Under the pieces are notes generated by a model that saw only the letters and a program-made list of their open reading frames with translations, did not search any database and was not told where the DNA came from. From positions 1 to 50,505 of the forward strand of contig JAPVWO010000176.1 of NCBI GenBank assembly GCA_027493375.1: a stretch of 50,505 nt of DNA, given 5' to 3'. Numbering within the stretch: the stretch's first letter is position 1; each line of letters opens with the position of its first letter. Of the stretch, positions 32,762-42,980 are shown piece by piece. Source of the stretch: Candidatus Multivorans thiocomprendens (GTDB taxonomy: Bacteria; Acidobacteriota; Thermoanaerobaculia; Multivoradales; Multivoraceae). The translations under genes and the position numbers were made by a program.

Positions 32762-33613
32762 ATGGAAGTGGAACGCGTTGGATTGGTCGGCTGTGGCCTG
32801 ATGGGCCGGGGCATCGCGGAGATCTGCGCACGGGCCGGCATTCCGGTGACGGTGCGGGAGATCAACCGGGACGTGCTCGACAAGGGGCTCGGCGCGGTGC
32901 GCGCGTCGCTGGCCAGGAGCCTTGAGCGGAGGCGCATCGATGTCGAGGAACACGACCGGGCTTTGGCGAACCTGAGCGGCACCGTCGAACTGTCCGATCT
33001 CGCCGGTTCCGACCTGGTGGTCGAGGCGATCGTCGAGGATCTGGAAACGAAGCGTGAACTGTTCGTGGCGCTGGACGGCATCGTCGGCGACGCCTGCATC
33101 TTCGCCAGCAACACGTCCTCGCTGACCCTGACCCAGCTCGCCGCCTCGACGGCGCGGCCCGACCGGTTCGTCGGTCTCCACTTCTTCAACCCGGTGCCGG
33201 CGATGCGGCTGGTCGAGGTGGTACGGACCCTGATGACCGCGGACGAGGCCTACGACGCCTGTTGGAACCTGGCCGAGCGCGTGGGCAAGACGCCGGTGGC
33301 CTGCGGCGACAACTCCGGCTTCATCGTCAACCGGCTGCTGATTCCGTACCTGCTCGACGCCGTTCGCGCCTACGAGAGCGGCGTCGGCAGCATGGAGGAC
33401 ATCGATACCGCGATGAAGCTCGGCTGCGGCTACCCGATGGGGCCGTTCACGCTGAGCGACTTCATCGGCCTGGACACGATGTACTCCGTCGCCAACATCA
33501 TGTTCGACGAGTACCGGGAGACGCGCTTCGCGCCGCCGACGTTGCTCAAGCAACTGGTCCAGGCGGGACATCTGGGGCGCAAGACGGGCAAGGGCTTCTT
33601 TGACTACAGTTGA
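32762..33613 (+). CDS. 3-hydroxyacyl-CoA dehydrogenase (single-function, HBD-type)
   Basis: 283-residue NAD-dependent 3-hydroxyacyl-CoA or 3-hydroxybutyryl-CoA dehydrogenase. The Rossmann motif VGLVGCGLMGRGIAEICARAG opens the protein. LVVEAIVEDLETKRELF, SNTSSLTLTQLA with the catalytic Ser, the catalytic His in FVGLHFFNPVPAMRLVEVV, and DNSGFIVNRLL follow. The C-terminal domain ends GRKTGKGFFDYS. Size fits stand-alone PaaH/HbdA enzymes rather than a FadB fusion. It has a GGGAGAAGAGGAAG ribosome region. Its end overlaps the phoH start by 14 bases. Context (tsaE, phoH) gives no pathway clue. Confidence 0.9.
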   Translation: MEVERVGLVGCGLMGRGIAEICARAGIPVTVREINRDVLDKGLGAVRASLARSLERRRIDVEEHDRALANLSGTVELSDLAGSDLVVEAIVEDLETKRELFVALDGIVGDACIFASNTSSLTLTQLAASTARPDRFVGLHFFNPVPAMRLVEVVRTLMTADEAYDACWNLAERVGKTPVACGDNSGFIVNRLLIPYLLDAVRAYESGVGSMEDIDTAMKLGCGYPMGPFTLSDFIGLDTMYSVANIMFDEYRETRFAPPTLLKQLVQAGHLGRKTGKGFFDYS

Positions 33614-34607
33614 GCCGGCGGCGCGGGCCAGGGCGCAGGTGACTCTGCCCGAGGAATCGGTGCAGGCGATCTGCGGCGCCCACGACGAGAACCTGCGACG
33701 CGTGGAGAAGGCTCTCGAGGTCACCCTCGGCGTGCGCGGTTCGGCCGTACAGATCCGGGGCGCGGCGGCTGCGGTCGGCGCGGCGGAGCGGTTGCTCACC
33801 GATCTCGGCGCCTTGGCCGCGGCGGGACGCCGACTCCGCTCCGACGATCTCGCCACCGCCCTGCGGGTCGTGGCTCAGGAGCCGGCGACTTCCCTGGTCG
33901 ATTTCTTCCGGACCGGCGCCCTGATTCAGGCTTCGCGCCGGCTCGTCGCGCCGCGCAGCCTGAAGCAGAAGCGCTACCTGCGCGCTATGCTGGACCATGA
34001 ACTGGTCGTTTCGACCGGGCCTGCCGGCACCGGAAAGACGTACTTGGCCGTAGCGGTCGCGGCATCGGCGCTGAAGGAGCAGAAGGTGCGGCGCATCGTG
34101 CTGGCGAGGCCCGCGGTCGAGGCGGGCGAGAAGCTCGGCTTTCTCCCCGGCGACCTGGCGGAGAAGGTGAATCCCTACCTGCGCCCCCTCTACGATGCCC
34201 TGTTCGACATCATCGGCTTCGACAAGGTGTCCCGGATGATGGAGCGCGAAGTGATCGAGGTGGCGCCCCTCGCCTTCATGCGCGGCCGTTCGCTCAACGA
34301 CAGCTTCATCATCCTCGACGAAGCGCAGAACACGACGCCGGAACAGATGAAGATGTTCCTGACCCGCATCGGCTTCAACTCGAAGGCCGTTGTCAACGGC
34401 GACATCACCCAGATCGACCTGCCGCCCGGACAGCAGTCCGGTCTGAAGCACGCGCTCCAGGTACTCCGGGGCGAAGAGGGCATCGCGTTCGTTCGCTTCG
34501 GCCAGTCCGATGTGGTCCGCCACGAACTCGTGCAACGGATCGTCGGCGCGTACGACCGCTGGGAAACCCGTCACGCTACGCGGTCCCGGCAGGAAGGCAA
34601 CCGGTGA
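33600..34607 (+). CDS. phoH: PhoH-family ATPase
   Basis: 335-residue PhoH protein, an RNA-associated P-loop ATPase often placed next to ybeY and era. The N-terminus (LPEESVQAICGAHDENLRRVEKALEVTLGVRG) resembles the KH-like part of the family. The ATPase has Walker A VVSTGPAGTGKTYLAVA, PAVEAGEKLGFLPGDL, and Walker B FIILDEAQNTTPEQMKMFLTRIG. The TTG at 33,600 overlaps the dehydrogenase end; the real start could be slightly downstream. Its stop overlaps the GTG of the HD protein. Confidence 0.92.
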   Translation: MTTVEPAARARAQVTLPEESVQAICGAHDENLRRVEKALEVTLGVRGSAVQIRGAAAAVGAAERLLTDLGALAAAGRRLRSDDLATALRVVAQEPATSLVDFFRTGALIQASRRLVAPRSLKQKRYLRAMLDHELVVSTGPAGTGKTYLAVAVAASALKEQKVRRIVLARPAVEAGEKLGFLPGDLAEKVNPYLRPLYDALFDIIGFDKVSRMMEREVIEVAPLAFMRGRSLNDSFIILDEAQNTTPEQMKMFLTRIGFNSKAVVNGDITQIDLPPGQQSGLKHALQVLRGEEGIAFVRFGQSDVVRHELVQRIVGAYDRWETRHATRSRQEGNR

Positions 34608-37021
34608 CCGCGGCGGTCAAGGCGCCGAAGCGCCGCCGGTCGGACCGCAGGAGGGAGGCTCGCAAGCGGCTCCGCCGCAGCATGTACCGCCGCCACGGCG
34701 AGCGTGTGACGATCGCCGGCCTGTGGCACTACGCGCTGGAACTCGACATCGTCTGGGTCGTGTTCATGGTCCTCGCCGGCGTCTGGATCATGGCGCCGCC
34801 GGGGGTCTTCTTCCGGCCGGATCTGGGCGTGGGAGACATCGCGAACCGCGACTACCATGCGACCCGGGACGTGCTGCTGCTCGACGAGGAGACCTCGGAG
34901 GAACTGAAGGAGCGGGCCCGCGCCGGCGTCCGTCCGCTCTACGACTTCGACGCCGTTCAGGCGGACGAAGTCGAGGCGCGAATCGCGAGCCTCTTCGAGA
35001 TCGAGCGGGGGTTCGACGAGGTGGCCGAACTCCTGCCCGAGGAGGACGTGGCCGAGGAACGGCTGCGAAGGTTGAGGATCGGGAGCGGCCTGCGGGTCGA
35101 TGAGGGCCACGCCGACCTGCTGGCGGCCCGCACGGGCGGCGAGGACGAGGGCGCGGAGCTGGAGGAAAGCCTGACCCGCCTGGTGGGGCTGCTGCTCCGG
35201 GCCGGGATCGTGGAGAACAAGGAAACGCTGCTCCAGAACCGCCTCGAGGGCGTCACGCTGCACAACATGCAGACCGGCGAGGAGTCGGTCGAGTTCGACC
35301 TCTTCGGTTATCGCGGATATCCGGTCGAGGTGGAGGCCTACCTGGAGGCGGAGGTCGGCCGCTGGGCGGGGTGGTCGCGCGCCGAGCGGGAAACGGTCGT
35401 CGACTTCCTGATGGTCAACCTGGCGCCCAACGTCTACCTGAACCTGAACGAGACCCAGGAACGGCGCAACGCCGCGGCGGAGGACGTCGGGCCGGTGTTC
35501 AACCAGATTCGGGCCGGTCAGGTCATCGTGCGCAAGGGCGACGAGGTCGATCCCGAATCGATGCGTCTGCTACGGGAGGTGACGGGCAGCGAGAGCAGCG
35601 TGGTCCTTCTTCGCTCGCCGCTGGCGTCGGCACTGGTGCTCGGGCTCGCCGTGGCGTTCCTTTGGGTCGCGTTCCGGCGCAGGCGCCTGGTCGCGGTCGA
35701 GGGCCGCGACTTCGGCAGTGTCGTGCTGATTCTCATCCTGGGCCTCGCCGCGACCCGAGTCGGATTCCTGGTTGCCGACGCGCTCGCCGCCTCGTTCCCG
35801 ATCGAGGCGCTGAGTTCGGCGCGAAGCTACGTGTTCGCCATCCCCTTCGCGGCGGTGGCGCTGCTCGTGTCGGTGCTCTACGGTCGCGGCGCCGGCCTGC
35901 TCGCCGGCGTCGTCTTCTCGGTCCTGGTCGGCCGGCTGGGCTGGGTGGAGGCGGCGAACGCGGAGCTCGGGCTGGCGGGCGGCACGATGCTCTACTGCCT
36001 GACCGGCAGCCTCGCCGCGGTGTTCGCGCTCGACCAGTTGAAGCGGCGGTCCGCGGTGACGAGAGCGGGCCTCCTGGTCGGACTCGTCAACGTCGCCTCG
36101 GTGACGATGCTGACGCTGCTCGGGGATGGCGTCACGGTGGCCGTCTGGGGGTTCGAGGTGCTCTGCGGGTTCCTGGGCGGCCTGATGGTGGCGGCCGCGG
36201 TCAGCTTCGCCGTTCCGGTGTTCGAGGCGGTGTTGTTCAGGACCACCGACATCAAGCTCCTGGAGCTTTCCGACACGAACCTGCCGCTGCTGCAACGCCT
36301 GGCGTTCGAGGCGCCGGGGACGTTCCAGCACTCCCTGATGGTGGCGCACCTGGCGAAAGCCTGCTGTGAGGCGGTCGGCGGGAATCCGACCCTCGCCTAT
36401 GTGGGCGGCCTCTACCACGACATCGGCAAGGTGCTGCGCCCGCGGTACTACGTCGAGAACCAGCGCGAGGGCGACAACCCGCACGACAGCCTCTCGCCCT
36501 CCATGTCCTCCCTGATCATCATCGATCACGTCAAGGAAGGCGCCCGGCTGGCGCGCGAGAACCGGCTGCCGCAACCGATCGTCGACGCCATCGAGCAGCA
36601 CCACGGCACGCGCAGGCTGAACTACTTCCTGGCCAAGGCGAAGGAGCAGGCGGAAGCGGGCGAGGAGGTCGCCGAACACCAGTACCGGTACCCGGGCCCG
36701 ATGCCCCAGAGCAAGACGCTTGCCGCGCTGATGGTGGCCGACACCGTCGAGGCGGCGAGCCGTACGCTCGGAGACTTCTCCGAGAGGTCGATCCGTGCGT
36801 TGGTCGAACGCCTGCTGAACGACATCCTCGAGGACGATCAGTTCAGCCAGACCGACCTGACCCTCGCCGACCTCCGGCGGATGCGCTACACCCTGCAGAA
36901 TGTTCTGATGACGGTGCATCATCATCGGGTGGAGTACCCGGGCTTCGAGTTCGGACGCGGCGGCCGCGGTCCGTTGCGGGTTCTGTCCGGCGGCGCCGGC
37001 GGCGCTCCGGGCGGCGACTGA
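34604..37021 (+). CDS. 7TM-HD domain phosphohydrolase, PgpH/YqfF family
   Basis: 805-residue membrane protein. A short basic cytoplasmic N-terminus and one membrane segment (about 50-68) precede a large extracytoplasmic 7TMR-HDED-type domain (about 70-340). A bundle of membrane segments follows (about 345-550), then a cytoplasmic HD domain with LAFEAPGTFQHSLMVAHLAKAC and the catalytic GLYHDIGKVLRPRYYVENQ. The family includes c-di-AMP phosphodiesterases that yield pApA. Other relatives have not been tested, so the substrate is inferred. GTG 34,604 overlaps the phoH stop, and the gene precedes ybeY-era, the common order. The C-terminus is a Gly-rich tail. Confidence 0.88.
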   Translation: MTAAVKAPKRRRSDRRREARKRLRRSMYRRHGERVTIAGLWHYALELDIVWVVFMVLAGVWIMAPPGVFFRPDLGVGDIANRDYHATRDVLLLDEETSEELKERARAGVRPLYDFDAVQADEVEARIASLFEIERGFDEVAELLPEEDVAEERLRRLRIGSGLRVDEGHADLLAARTGGEDEGAELEESLTRLVGLLLRAGIVENKETLLQNRLEGVTLHNMQTGEESVEFDLFGYRGYPVEVEAYLEAEVGRWAGWSRAERETVVDFLMVNLAPNVYLNLNETQERRNAAAEDVGPVFNQIRAGQVIVRKGDEVDPESMRLLREVTGSESSVVLLRSPLASALVLGLAVAFLWVAFRRRRLVAVEGRDFGSVVLILILGLAATRVGFLVADALAASFPIEALSSARSYVFAIPFAAVALLVSVLYGRGAGLLAGVVFSVLVGRLGWVEAANAELGLAGGTMLYCLTGSLAAVFALDQLKRRSAVTRAGLLVGLVNVASVTMLTLLGDGVTVAVWGFEVLCGFLGGLMVAAAVSFAVPVFEAVLFRTTDIKLLELSDTNLPLLQRLAFEAPGTFQHSLMVAHLAKACCEAVGGNPTLAYVGGLYHDIGKVLRPRYYVENQREGDNPHDSLSPSMSSLIIIDHVKEGARLARENRLPQPIVDAIEQHHGTRRLNYFLAKAKEQAEAGEEVAEHQYRYPGPMPQSKTLAALMVADTVEAASRTLGDFSERSIRALVERLLNDILEDDQFSQTDLTLADLRRMRYTLQNVLMTVHHHRVEYPGFEFGRGGRGPLRVLSGGAGGAPGGD

Positions 37022-37029
37022 CTCCGCCG

Positions 37030-38355
37030 GTGGCGACCATCGATCTGCAGGTCGCGGCCCCGGTGGAAGCCAGGTGCCGCGAGTGTCTTCCGGGGCTCCG
37101 CGCGGTGGCGGACGAGGCGGTTGCCGAACTGGCGCCGGCGCCGGCGACGTTCACCCTGCGCCTGGTCGACGACGCGGAGATGCGGGAGCTGAACCGCCGG
37201 TACCGGCAGGTCGACGGGGCGACGGACGTGCTCTCCTTTCCGGGCGAGGAGACGCCGGAAGGCCGCCACCTGGGCGATGTGGTCATCTCGGTCGAGACCG
37301 CCGGCGCCGGCGGCGGGATCTCCCTCGAACGGGAGCTCAAGGTTCTGACGCTGCACGGCATCCTGCACTGCCTGGGTTATGACCACGAGACTGACGACGG
37401 CGAGATGGAGGCGATGGAAACTCGGCTGCGGGCCCGCTTCCTGGAGCCGTCGGAGGTTCCGGGATCCCAACGATCCGGCACGGTAGCCCTCGTGGGCAGG
37501 CCCAACGCCGGCAAGTCGACGTTGATGAACCGCATGTTGGGGGAGAAGCTGGCGATCGTCTCGGACAAACCGCAGACGACCCGCCACCGCCTGATTGGCA
37601 TTCTGAGCACGGAGCGAGGCCAGATGGTGTTTCACGACACGCCCGGCCTGCACCGGCCCCTGCACCGCCTGAACCGGCGGATGGTTCATGCCGCCGCGGC
37701 GGCGCTCAAGGAAGCCGACGTCGTGTGCCTGCTCCGGGACGTCGCGACCCCGTTCGGCCGGGGCGACGCCTACGCTCTCGATCTCGTCGCCGCGGCGGCG
37801 GAGGCGCGCGGCGGGCCGATGTTCTGCTTGCTGAACAAGATCGACCTGATCGCCAAGCCCCGATTGCTGCCCGAGATCGAGCGCTATGCGGGCCGTGCCG
37901 TGTTCGAGGAGATCGTCCCGGTCTCGGCCCTCACCGGCGACGGTGTGGACGAGCTGCTCGAACTCCTTTGGCGCCACCTGCCGCACGGGCAGCCGCGCCA
38001 CGACCCGGAGCTGCTGACGGTCCACACCGAGCGCTTCCTCGTCGCGGAGATGATCCGCGAGAAGGTGCTGGAGCAGACGCGCGACGAACTGCCGTTCACC
38101 ACCGCGGTCGTCATCGAAGCCTGGGAGGACGGCGAAAAGCGGACGGACCTGCTTGCCAGCATCCTGGTCGACCGGGAGAGCCACAAGGGGATCGTCGTCG
38201 GCCGGGGCGGAAAGCGGATCAAGGAGATCGGCACGGCGGCGCGACGCGATCTGCAGGAGTTCCTGGGGCGGCGGGTCTACCTGGAGCTGCGGGTGCGGAC
38301 AGCGCCAGGCTGGCGCGAGGATGCGGCCGTCCTGAGCCGCCTGGAGGCGGGCTGA
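37030..38355 (+). CDS. Fused YbeY endoribonuclease and Era GTPase
   Basis: One 441-residue frame holds two normally separate ribosome-assembly proteins. Residues 1-140 are YbeY, a metal-dependent RNase of 16S rRNA maturation, with DVLSFPGEE and the zinc site HGILHCLGYDH (His109, His113, His119). From about 150 comes Era: G1 VGRPNAGKST (155-164), PQTTRHR, G3 HDTPGLHRPLH, G4 LNKIDLI, SALTGDGV, and a KH domain with VGRGGKRIKEIGTAARRDL. Both parts look complete and no stop or restart signal lies between. The link is only ten or so residues. YbeY and Era are known to act together on the 30S subunit, so the fusion makes functional sense. Confidence 0.92.
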   Translation: MATIDLQVAAPVEARCRECLPGLRAVADEAVAELAPAPATFTLRLVDDAEMRELNRRYRQVDGATDVLSFPGEETPEGRHLGDVVISVETAGAGGGISLERELKVLTLHGILHCLGYDHETDDGEMEAMETRLRARFLEPSEVPGSQRSGTVALVGRPNAGKSTLMNRMLGEKLAIVSDKPQTTRHRLIGILSTERGQMVFHDTPGLHRPLHRLNRRMVHAAAAALKEADVVCLLRDVATPFGRGDAYALDLVAAAAEARGGPMFCLLNKIDLIAKPRLLPEIERYAGRAVFEEIVPVSALTGDGVDELLELLWRHLPHGQPRHDPELLTVHTERFLVAEMIREKVLEQTRDELPFTTAVVIEAWEDGEKRTDLLASILVDRESHKGIVVGRGGKRIKEIGTAARRDLQEFLGRRVYLELRVRTAPGWREDAAVLSRLEAG

Positions 38356-38676
38356 CGCCGTGGGCGCGGCGCTACAGAAACGTGGGATCCGGGGGCCTGC
38401 GGACTACAGAGTTGTCGCCTCCGCGGCGTCTGGCCGGACGGTCAGGGCCGTTCGTTCGTAGCGCTGAGGCCGGTTCTTTGCCAGAACGCTGGTTGGGCAT
38501 GGACGTTGCTAGCGAAGACTGCGCAGCGTGCGGCCCGTGGCTTGCCTAGTTCATGGCCGCGCTGATAGACACGCGGCCTTGGCGATTCGTGTTGGAGCGT
38601 GCGGCCGGGCGGCGTCTCGGCAACAACAGATTTGGCGCGGCTCGGTCCGCAGCAAGGAACAGCAAAGGAGAACTTC
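38356..38676. other. glnA leader and upstream region
   Basis: 321 bases between the fused ybeY-era gene and glnA. It contains the sigma-54-like promoter described separately. No convincing coding frame is seen, nor a recognisable riboswitch. An enhancer of the TGCACC-N-GGTGCA type for NtrC was looked for and not seen. Confidence 0.5.
38495..38510 (+). promoter_or_regulatory. Sigma-54 (-24/-12) promoter candidate for glnA
   Basis: GGGCATGGACGTTGCT agrees with the sigma-54 consensus TGGCACG-N4-TTGC(A/T) at 10 of the 12 defined positions. It keeps the GG (38,496-38,497) and GC (38,508-38,509) at the required spacing. Transcription would start near 38,521, leaving a leader of about 155 bases before glnA. 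The nitrogen-related downstream gene supports the call. Confidence 0.55.
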
Positions 38677-40098
<1,422 letters not shown>

Positions 40099-40099
40099 G

Positions 40100-40129
40100 A
40101 GTCAGCGCTGCGCGTGCGCAGCGCTGACT
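40100..40129 (+). terminator. Hairpin after glnA
   Basis: AGTCAGCGCTGCG and CGCAGCGCTGACT form a perfect 13-bp stem with a four-base loop, one base after the glnA stop. There is no T run after it, so it may be a weak intrinsic terminator or an mRNA 3'-end stabiliser. Confidence 0.6.
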
Positions 40130-40130
40130 T

Positions 40131-40247
40131 GCATGGAACTGGCCGCGACTGGGTGCGCCGGCGTCCCCGCCGGCTGCCGCCGGAGGTGGCCGGGTAAACA
40201 CGCCGGCCGTCAGGCCGGCGTTTCCTTGTAGGCGGCCGGTTCCATGC
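40131..40247. repeat. 117-bp palindromic intergenic element
   Basis: Ends are a 16-bp inverted pair, GCATGGAACTGGCCGC (40,131-40,146) and GCGGCCGGTTCCATGC (40,232-40,247), with one mismatch. Between them lie two smaller hairpins, GCCGGCG/CGCCGGC around 40,157-40,175 and ACGCCGGCC/GGCCGGCGT at about 40,200-40,221. The whole stretch can fold into a cruciform-like structure. A partial relative is at 12,475-12,560, so this is a dispersed REP-like family. No gene inside. Confidence 0.65.
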
Positions 40248-40313
40248 AGAGCCTCCAGCTTCGGCTGCTGCTACCGTTGCGCCTTCATCATTCCGGAGCA
40301 GGAGGTCCCTTCC

Positions 40314-41660
40314 GTGCAAGCCTTAGCGATTCGCACCCTTGGCATCGTGCTGGGGATGACGTTGACGGTGCCGGCCGTAGGCGACGACTGGCCGCAGTGG
40401 CGGGGCGTCGACCGCTCCGGCGTATGGCAGGAGGACGGCATCCTCGAGCGGTTCCCGGAGGACGGCCTGAAGGTCGTGTGGCGCAAGCCGATTCGTGGCG
40501 GCTACTCGGGACCCGTCGTCGCGGACGGCCGCGTGTTCGTCACCGACTGGCAGCGAATCGAGGGAACGCGCGCCATCACGGGCAAGGAACGTATCCTGGC
40601 GCTCGACGAGGAGAACGGCGAGGAACTCTGGAGTCACGAGTGGGACGTGAACTACTCGGCGCTGCAGCAGAGTTACGCGATCGGTCCCCGTTCGACGCCA
40701 ACCATCGATGGCGACACGCTCTACGTGATGGGCGCCGTCGGTCACCTGATCGCGCTTGAGGCCGAAACCGGCGAGGTGATCTGGAGCTACGACTCCGTGG
40801 AACAGGGCAATGCCAGCATCACGATCTGGGGCTTCACGAGCTCGCCGCTCGTCCACGGCGACCTGCTGATCCAGGTCGTGGGGGCCGAACCGGACGGCAA
40901 GGTGATCGCCTTCGACAAGCACACGGGCGAAGAGGTCTGGCGGGCCCTTTCCTCGGACTGGGAGATGGGTTACGGCCAGCCGATGATCTTCGAGCGTGGC
41001 GGCGTCGAGCAGCTCGTCATCTGGGAGCCGAAGGCGGTCAACTCGCTCAACCCGGCGACCGGCGATGTGTACTGGAGCGTGCCCTGGGAAGTGGCCTCGG
41101 GCATGACCGTGACGACTCCGGTGGTCGACGGCGACCGGCTGCTCTTCAGCCAGTTCTACCGCGGTTCGCTGCTGCTCGAGTTCGACTCCGAGAAGCCCGA
41201 GGTACGCGAGCTGTGGCGCGGCCAGAGCCGCAGCGAGATGCCGGAAGAGACGGACGGACTCCACTCCCTGATCACGACGCCGATCCTCGAGGGCGACACG
41301 ATCTACGGGGTCTGCAGCTACGGTCAGCTCCGAGGTCTGAACGCTGCCGATGGCTCCAGGCTCTGGGAGAGCGACGAGATGACCCGCCAGGGCCGCTGGG
41401 GCGCGGCCTTCATGGTCAGGCACGGCGACCGCTGGTTCGTCAACAACGATCTCGGCGACCTGATCATCGCCCGCTTTTCGCGGGACGGCTACGAGGAGAT
41501 CGATCGCGCCAGATTGATCGAACCGACGACGCAGTCCGGTTTCGGTCCGCGACGGCTCTTCGACGCGATGGTGAACTGGACGCACCCGGCCTACGCCAAC
41601 CGCCACATCATCGCGCGCAACGATGAAGAGATCATCCGCGTGTCCCTCGCGGCGGAGTGA
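40314..41660 (+). CDS. Secreted PQQ-like beta-propeller protein
   Basis: 448-residue exported propeller, a paralogue of the protein at 2038-3408. The GTG at 40,314 follows a strong AGGAGG. A signal peptide (residues 1-24, LAIRTLGIVLGMTLTVPAVG) precedes DDWPQWRGVDRSGVWQ, the N-terminal motif shared by this type. Blades contain LDEENGEELWSHEW, LEAETGEVIWSYDS, FDKHTGEEVWRAL and LNAADGSRLWESDE. No catalytic dehydrogenase features are seen. It precedes a sialidase-like gene by 19 bases, so the two may be expressed together. Function unknown. Confidence 0.85.
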   Translation: MQALAIRTLGIVLGMTLTVPAVGDDWPQWRGVDRSGVWQEDGILERFPEDGLKVVWRKPIRGGYSGPVVADGRVFVTDWQRIEGTRAITGKERILALDEENGEELWSHEWDVNYSALQQSYAIGPRSTPTIDGDTLYVMGAVGHLIALEAETGEVIWSYDSVEQGNASITIWGFTSSPLVHGDLLIQVVGAEPDGKVIAFDKHTGEEVWRALSSDWEMGYGQPMIFERGGVEQLVIWEPKAVNSLNPATGDVYWSVPWEVASGMTVTTPVVDGDRLLFSQFYRGSLLLEFDSEKPEVRELWRGQSRSEMPEETDGLHSLITTPILEGDTIYGVCSYGQLRGLNAADGSRLWESDEMTRQGRWGAAFMVRHGDRWFVNNDLGDLIIARFSRDGYEEIDRARLIEPTTQSGFGPRRLFDAMVNWTHPAYANRHIIARNDEEIIRVSLAAE

Positions 41661-41679
41661 CGGTGAAGAAGCCGCCGGA

Positions 41680-42966
41680 ATGACGGCGAACCGGCTCCCG
41701 ACCGGGCGCCTCCGCCCGCGCTGCGTTCCGGCGCTGGTCGCGGTCCTGCTGTCGACCGTCGCCCTCCCCGCGGCTGCCAAGGGTCCCACAGGCTCGCTGA
41801 TCTTCCCGCTCGAGCACTGGCACAACCACGGTTCCTCCATCGTCGAACTGCCGAACGGCGATCTGCTGGTGGCCTGGTTCCATGGATCGGGCGAGCGGAG
41901 GTCGGACGACGTGCGGATCCTGGGCGCCCGCCTGCCGGCTGGCGCGGAGGCCTGGAGCGAGCCTTTCCTGCTCGCGGACACGCCGGGCTTTCCCGACACG
42001 AACTGCACCCTGCTGCTCGAGCCGGTCGCCGCGGGTGGCTACCGGCTTTGGCTGTTCTGGCCCACGATTCAGGCGAACCTCTGGGAGAGCGCCCTGATGA
42101 AGTTCAAGATCTCCACCGACTTCGAGGGGCCCGGGCCTCCGGTCTGGCGGTGGCAGGACGTGCTGCACATGAAGCCAGGCGACGGATTCCACGACCTGGT
42201 GGCGGCGAAGACCGACGAGTACTTCCGGAGCCTCGGCTTCGCGGACGCCAGGGATGCTGCTGCGCCGGAGTCGGCCCGGCAATGGGCCGCCCGCAACCTG
42301 GAGCAGGCCGCGGACAAGCTGACCCGCCGCATCGGCTGGTTCACCCGTGCCCATCCGGTCGTCCTGCCGCTGCCCGCGGGCGCCCAGCGACTGCTCCTGG
42401 GGCTCTACTCGGACGGCTTCAGCTTCGCATCCGCGACCTACAGCGACGACGGCGGCCACACCTGGACGATGAGCGAGCCGATCATCGGCGGCGGCAACAT
42501 CCAGCCCACCTTCGCCTTGCGCGACGACGGCACACTGGTCGCCTACATGCGCGACAACGGCCCGCCGCCCAAGCTCGCCCACGTCGCCGAGTCGCAGGAC
42601 CTGGGAGCGACCTGGACCATCGCCCGCGATCACCCGGACCTGGTCGAGAGCGGCGCGGGTCTCGAAGTGCTGAAGCTCGAGAGCGGCCGGTGGATCGTGG
42701 TCCACAACGACATTCCGGACGGCCGTTACCAGCTCGCCGTGTCCGTCTCCGAGGACGAGGGCAGAACCTTCAAGCGGCGGCGTTACATCGAGCGCGAGGA
42801 GAAGGACGTCGGTCGCTACCACTACCCGTCGGTGATCCAGGCGCGGGACGGCCGCATCCACGTGACCTACAGCTATCACGTCGCCGGCGCCCTCGACGAC
42901 GGCGGCCAGGGCAAGAGCATCAAGCACGTGAGCTTCGATGAGACCTGGCTGCTCGGCAACGACTGA
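41680..42966 (+). CDS. Exported sialidase/BNR-repeat family protein
   Basis: 428-residue six-bladed-propeller protein of the sialidase superfamily. A signal peptide (CVPALVAVLLSTVALPAAAKG) comes first. Asp-box repeats are clear: SDDGGHTWTMSEP near residue 258, SQDLGATWTIARD, and SEDEGRTFKRR. The N-terminal blade has HNHGSSIVELPNGDLLVAWFHGSGE. A standard RIP arginine motif is not obvious, so real sialidase activity is uncertain; other exo-glycosidase or binding roles are possible. The start is the ATG at 41,680; an in-frame upstream extension runs into the propeller gene. Confidence 0.78.
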   Translation: MTANRLPTGRLRPRCVPALVAVLLSTVALPAAAKGPTGSLIFPLEHWHNHGSSIVELPNGDLLVAWFHGSGERRSDDVRILGARLPAGAEAWSEPFLLADTPGFPDTNCTLLLEPVAAGGYRLWLFWPTIQANLWESALMKFKISTDFEGPGPPVWRWQDVLHMKPGDGFHDLVAAKTDEYFRSLGFADARDAAAPESARQWAARNLEQAADKLTRRIGWFTRAHPVVLPLPAGAQRLLLGLYSDGFSFASATYSDDGGHTWTMSEPIIGGGNIQPTFALRDDGTLVAYMRDNGPPPKLAHVAESQDLGATWTIARDHPDLVESGAGLEVLKLESGRWIVVHNDIPDGRYQLAVSVSEDEGRTFKRRRYIEREEKDVGRYHYPSVIQARDGRIHVTYSYHVAGALDDGGQGKSIKHVSFDETWLLGND

Positions 42967-42980
42967 GAGAGGAATCCGAC

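Noticed and set aside
38356..38676. Glutamine or other riboswitch before glnA
   Set aside because: No recognisable conserved core; the sigma-54 motif explains the region better.
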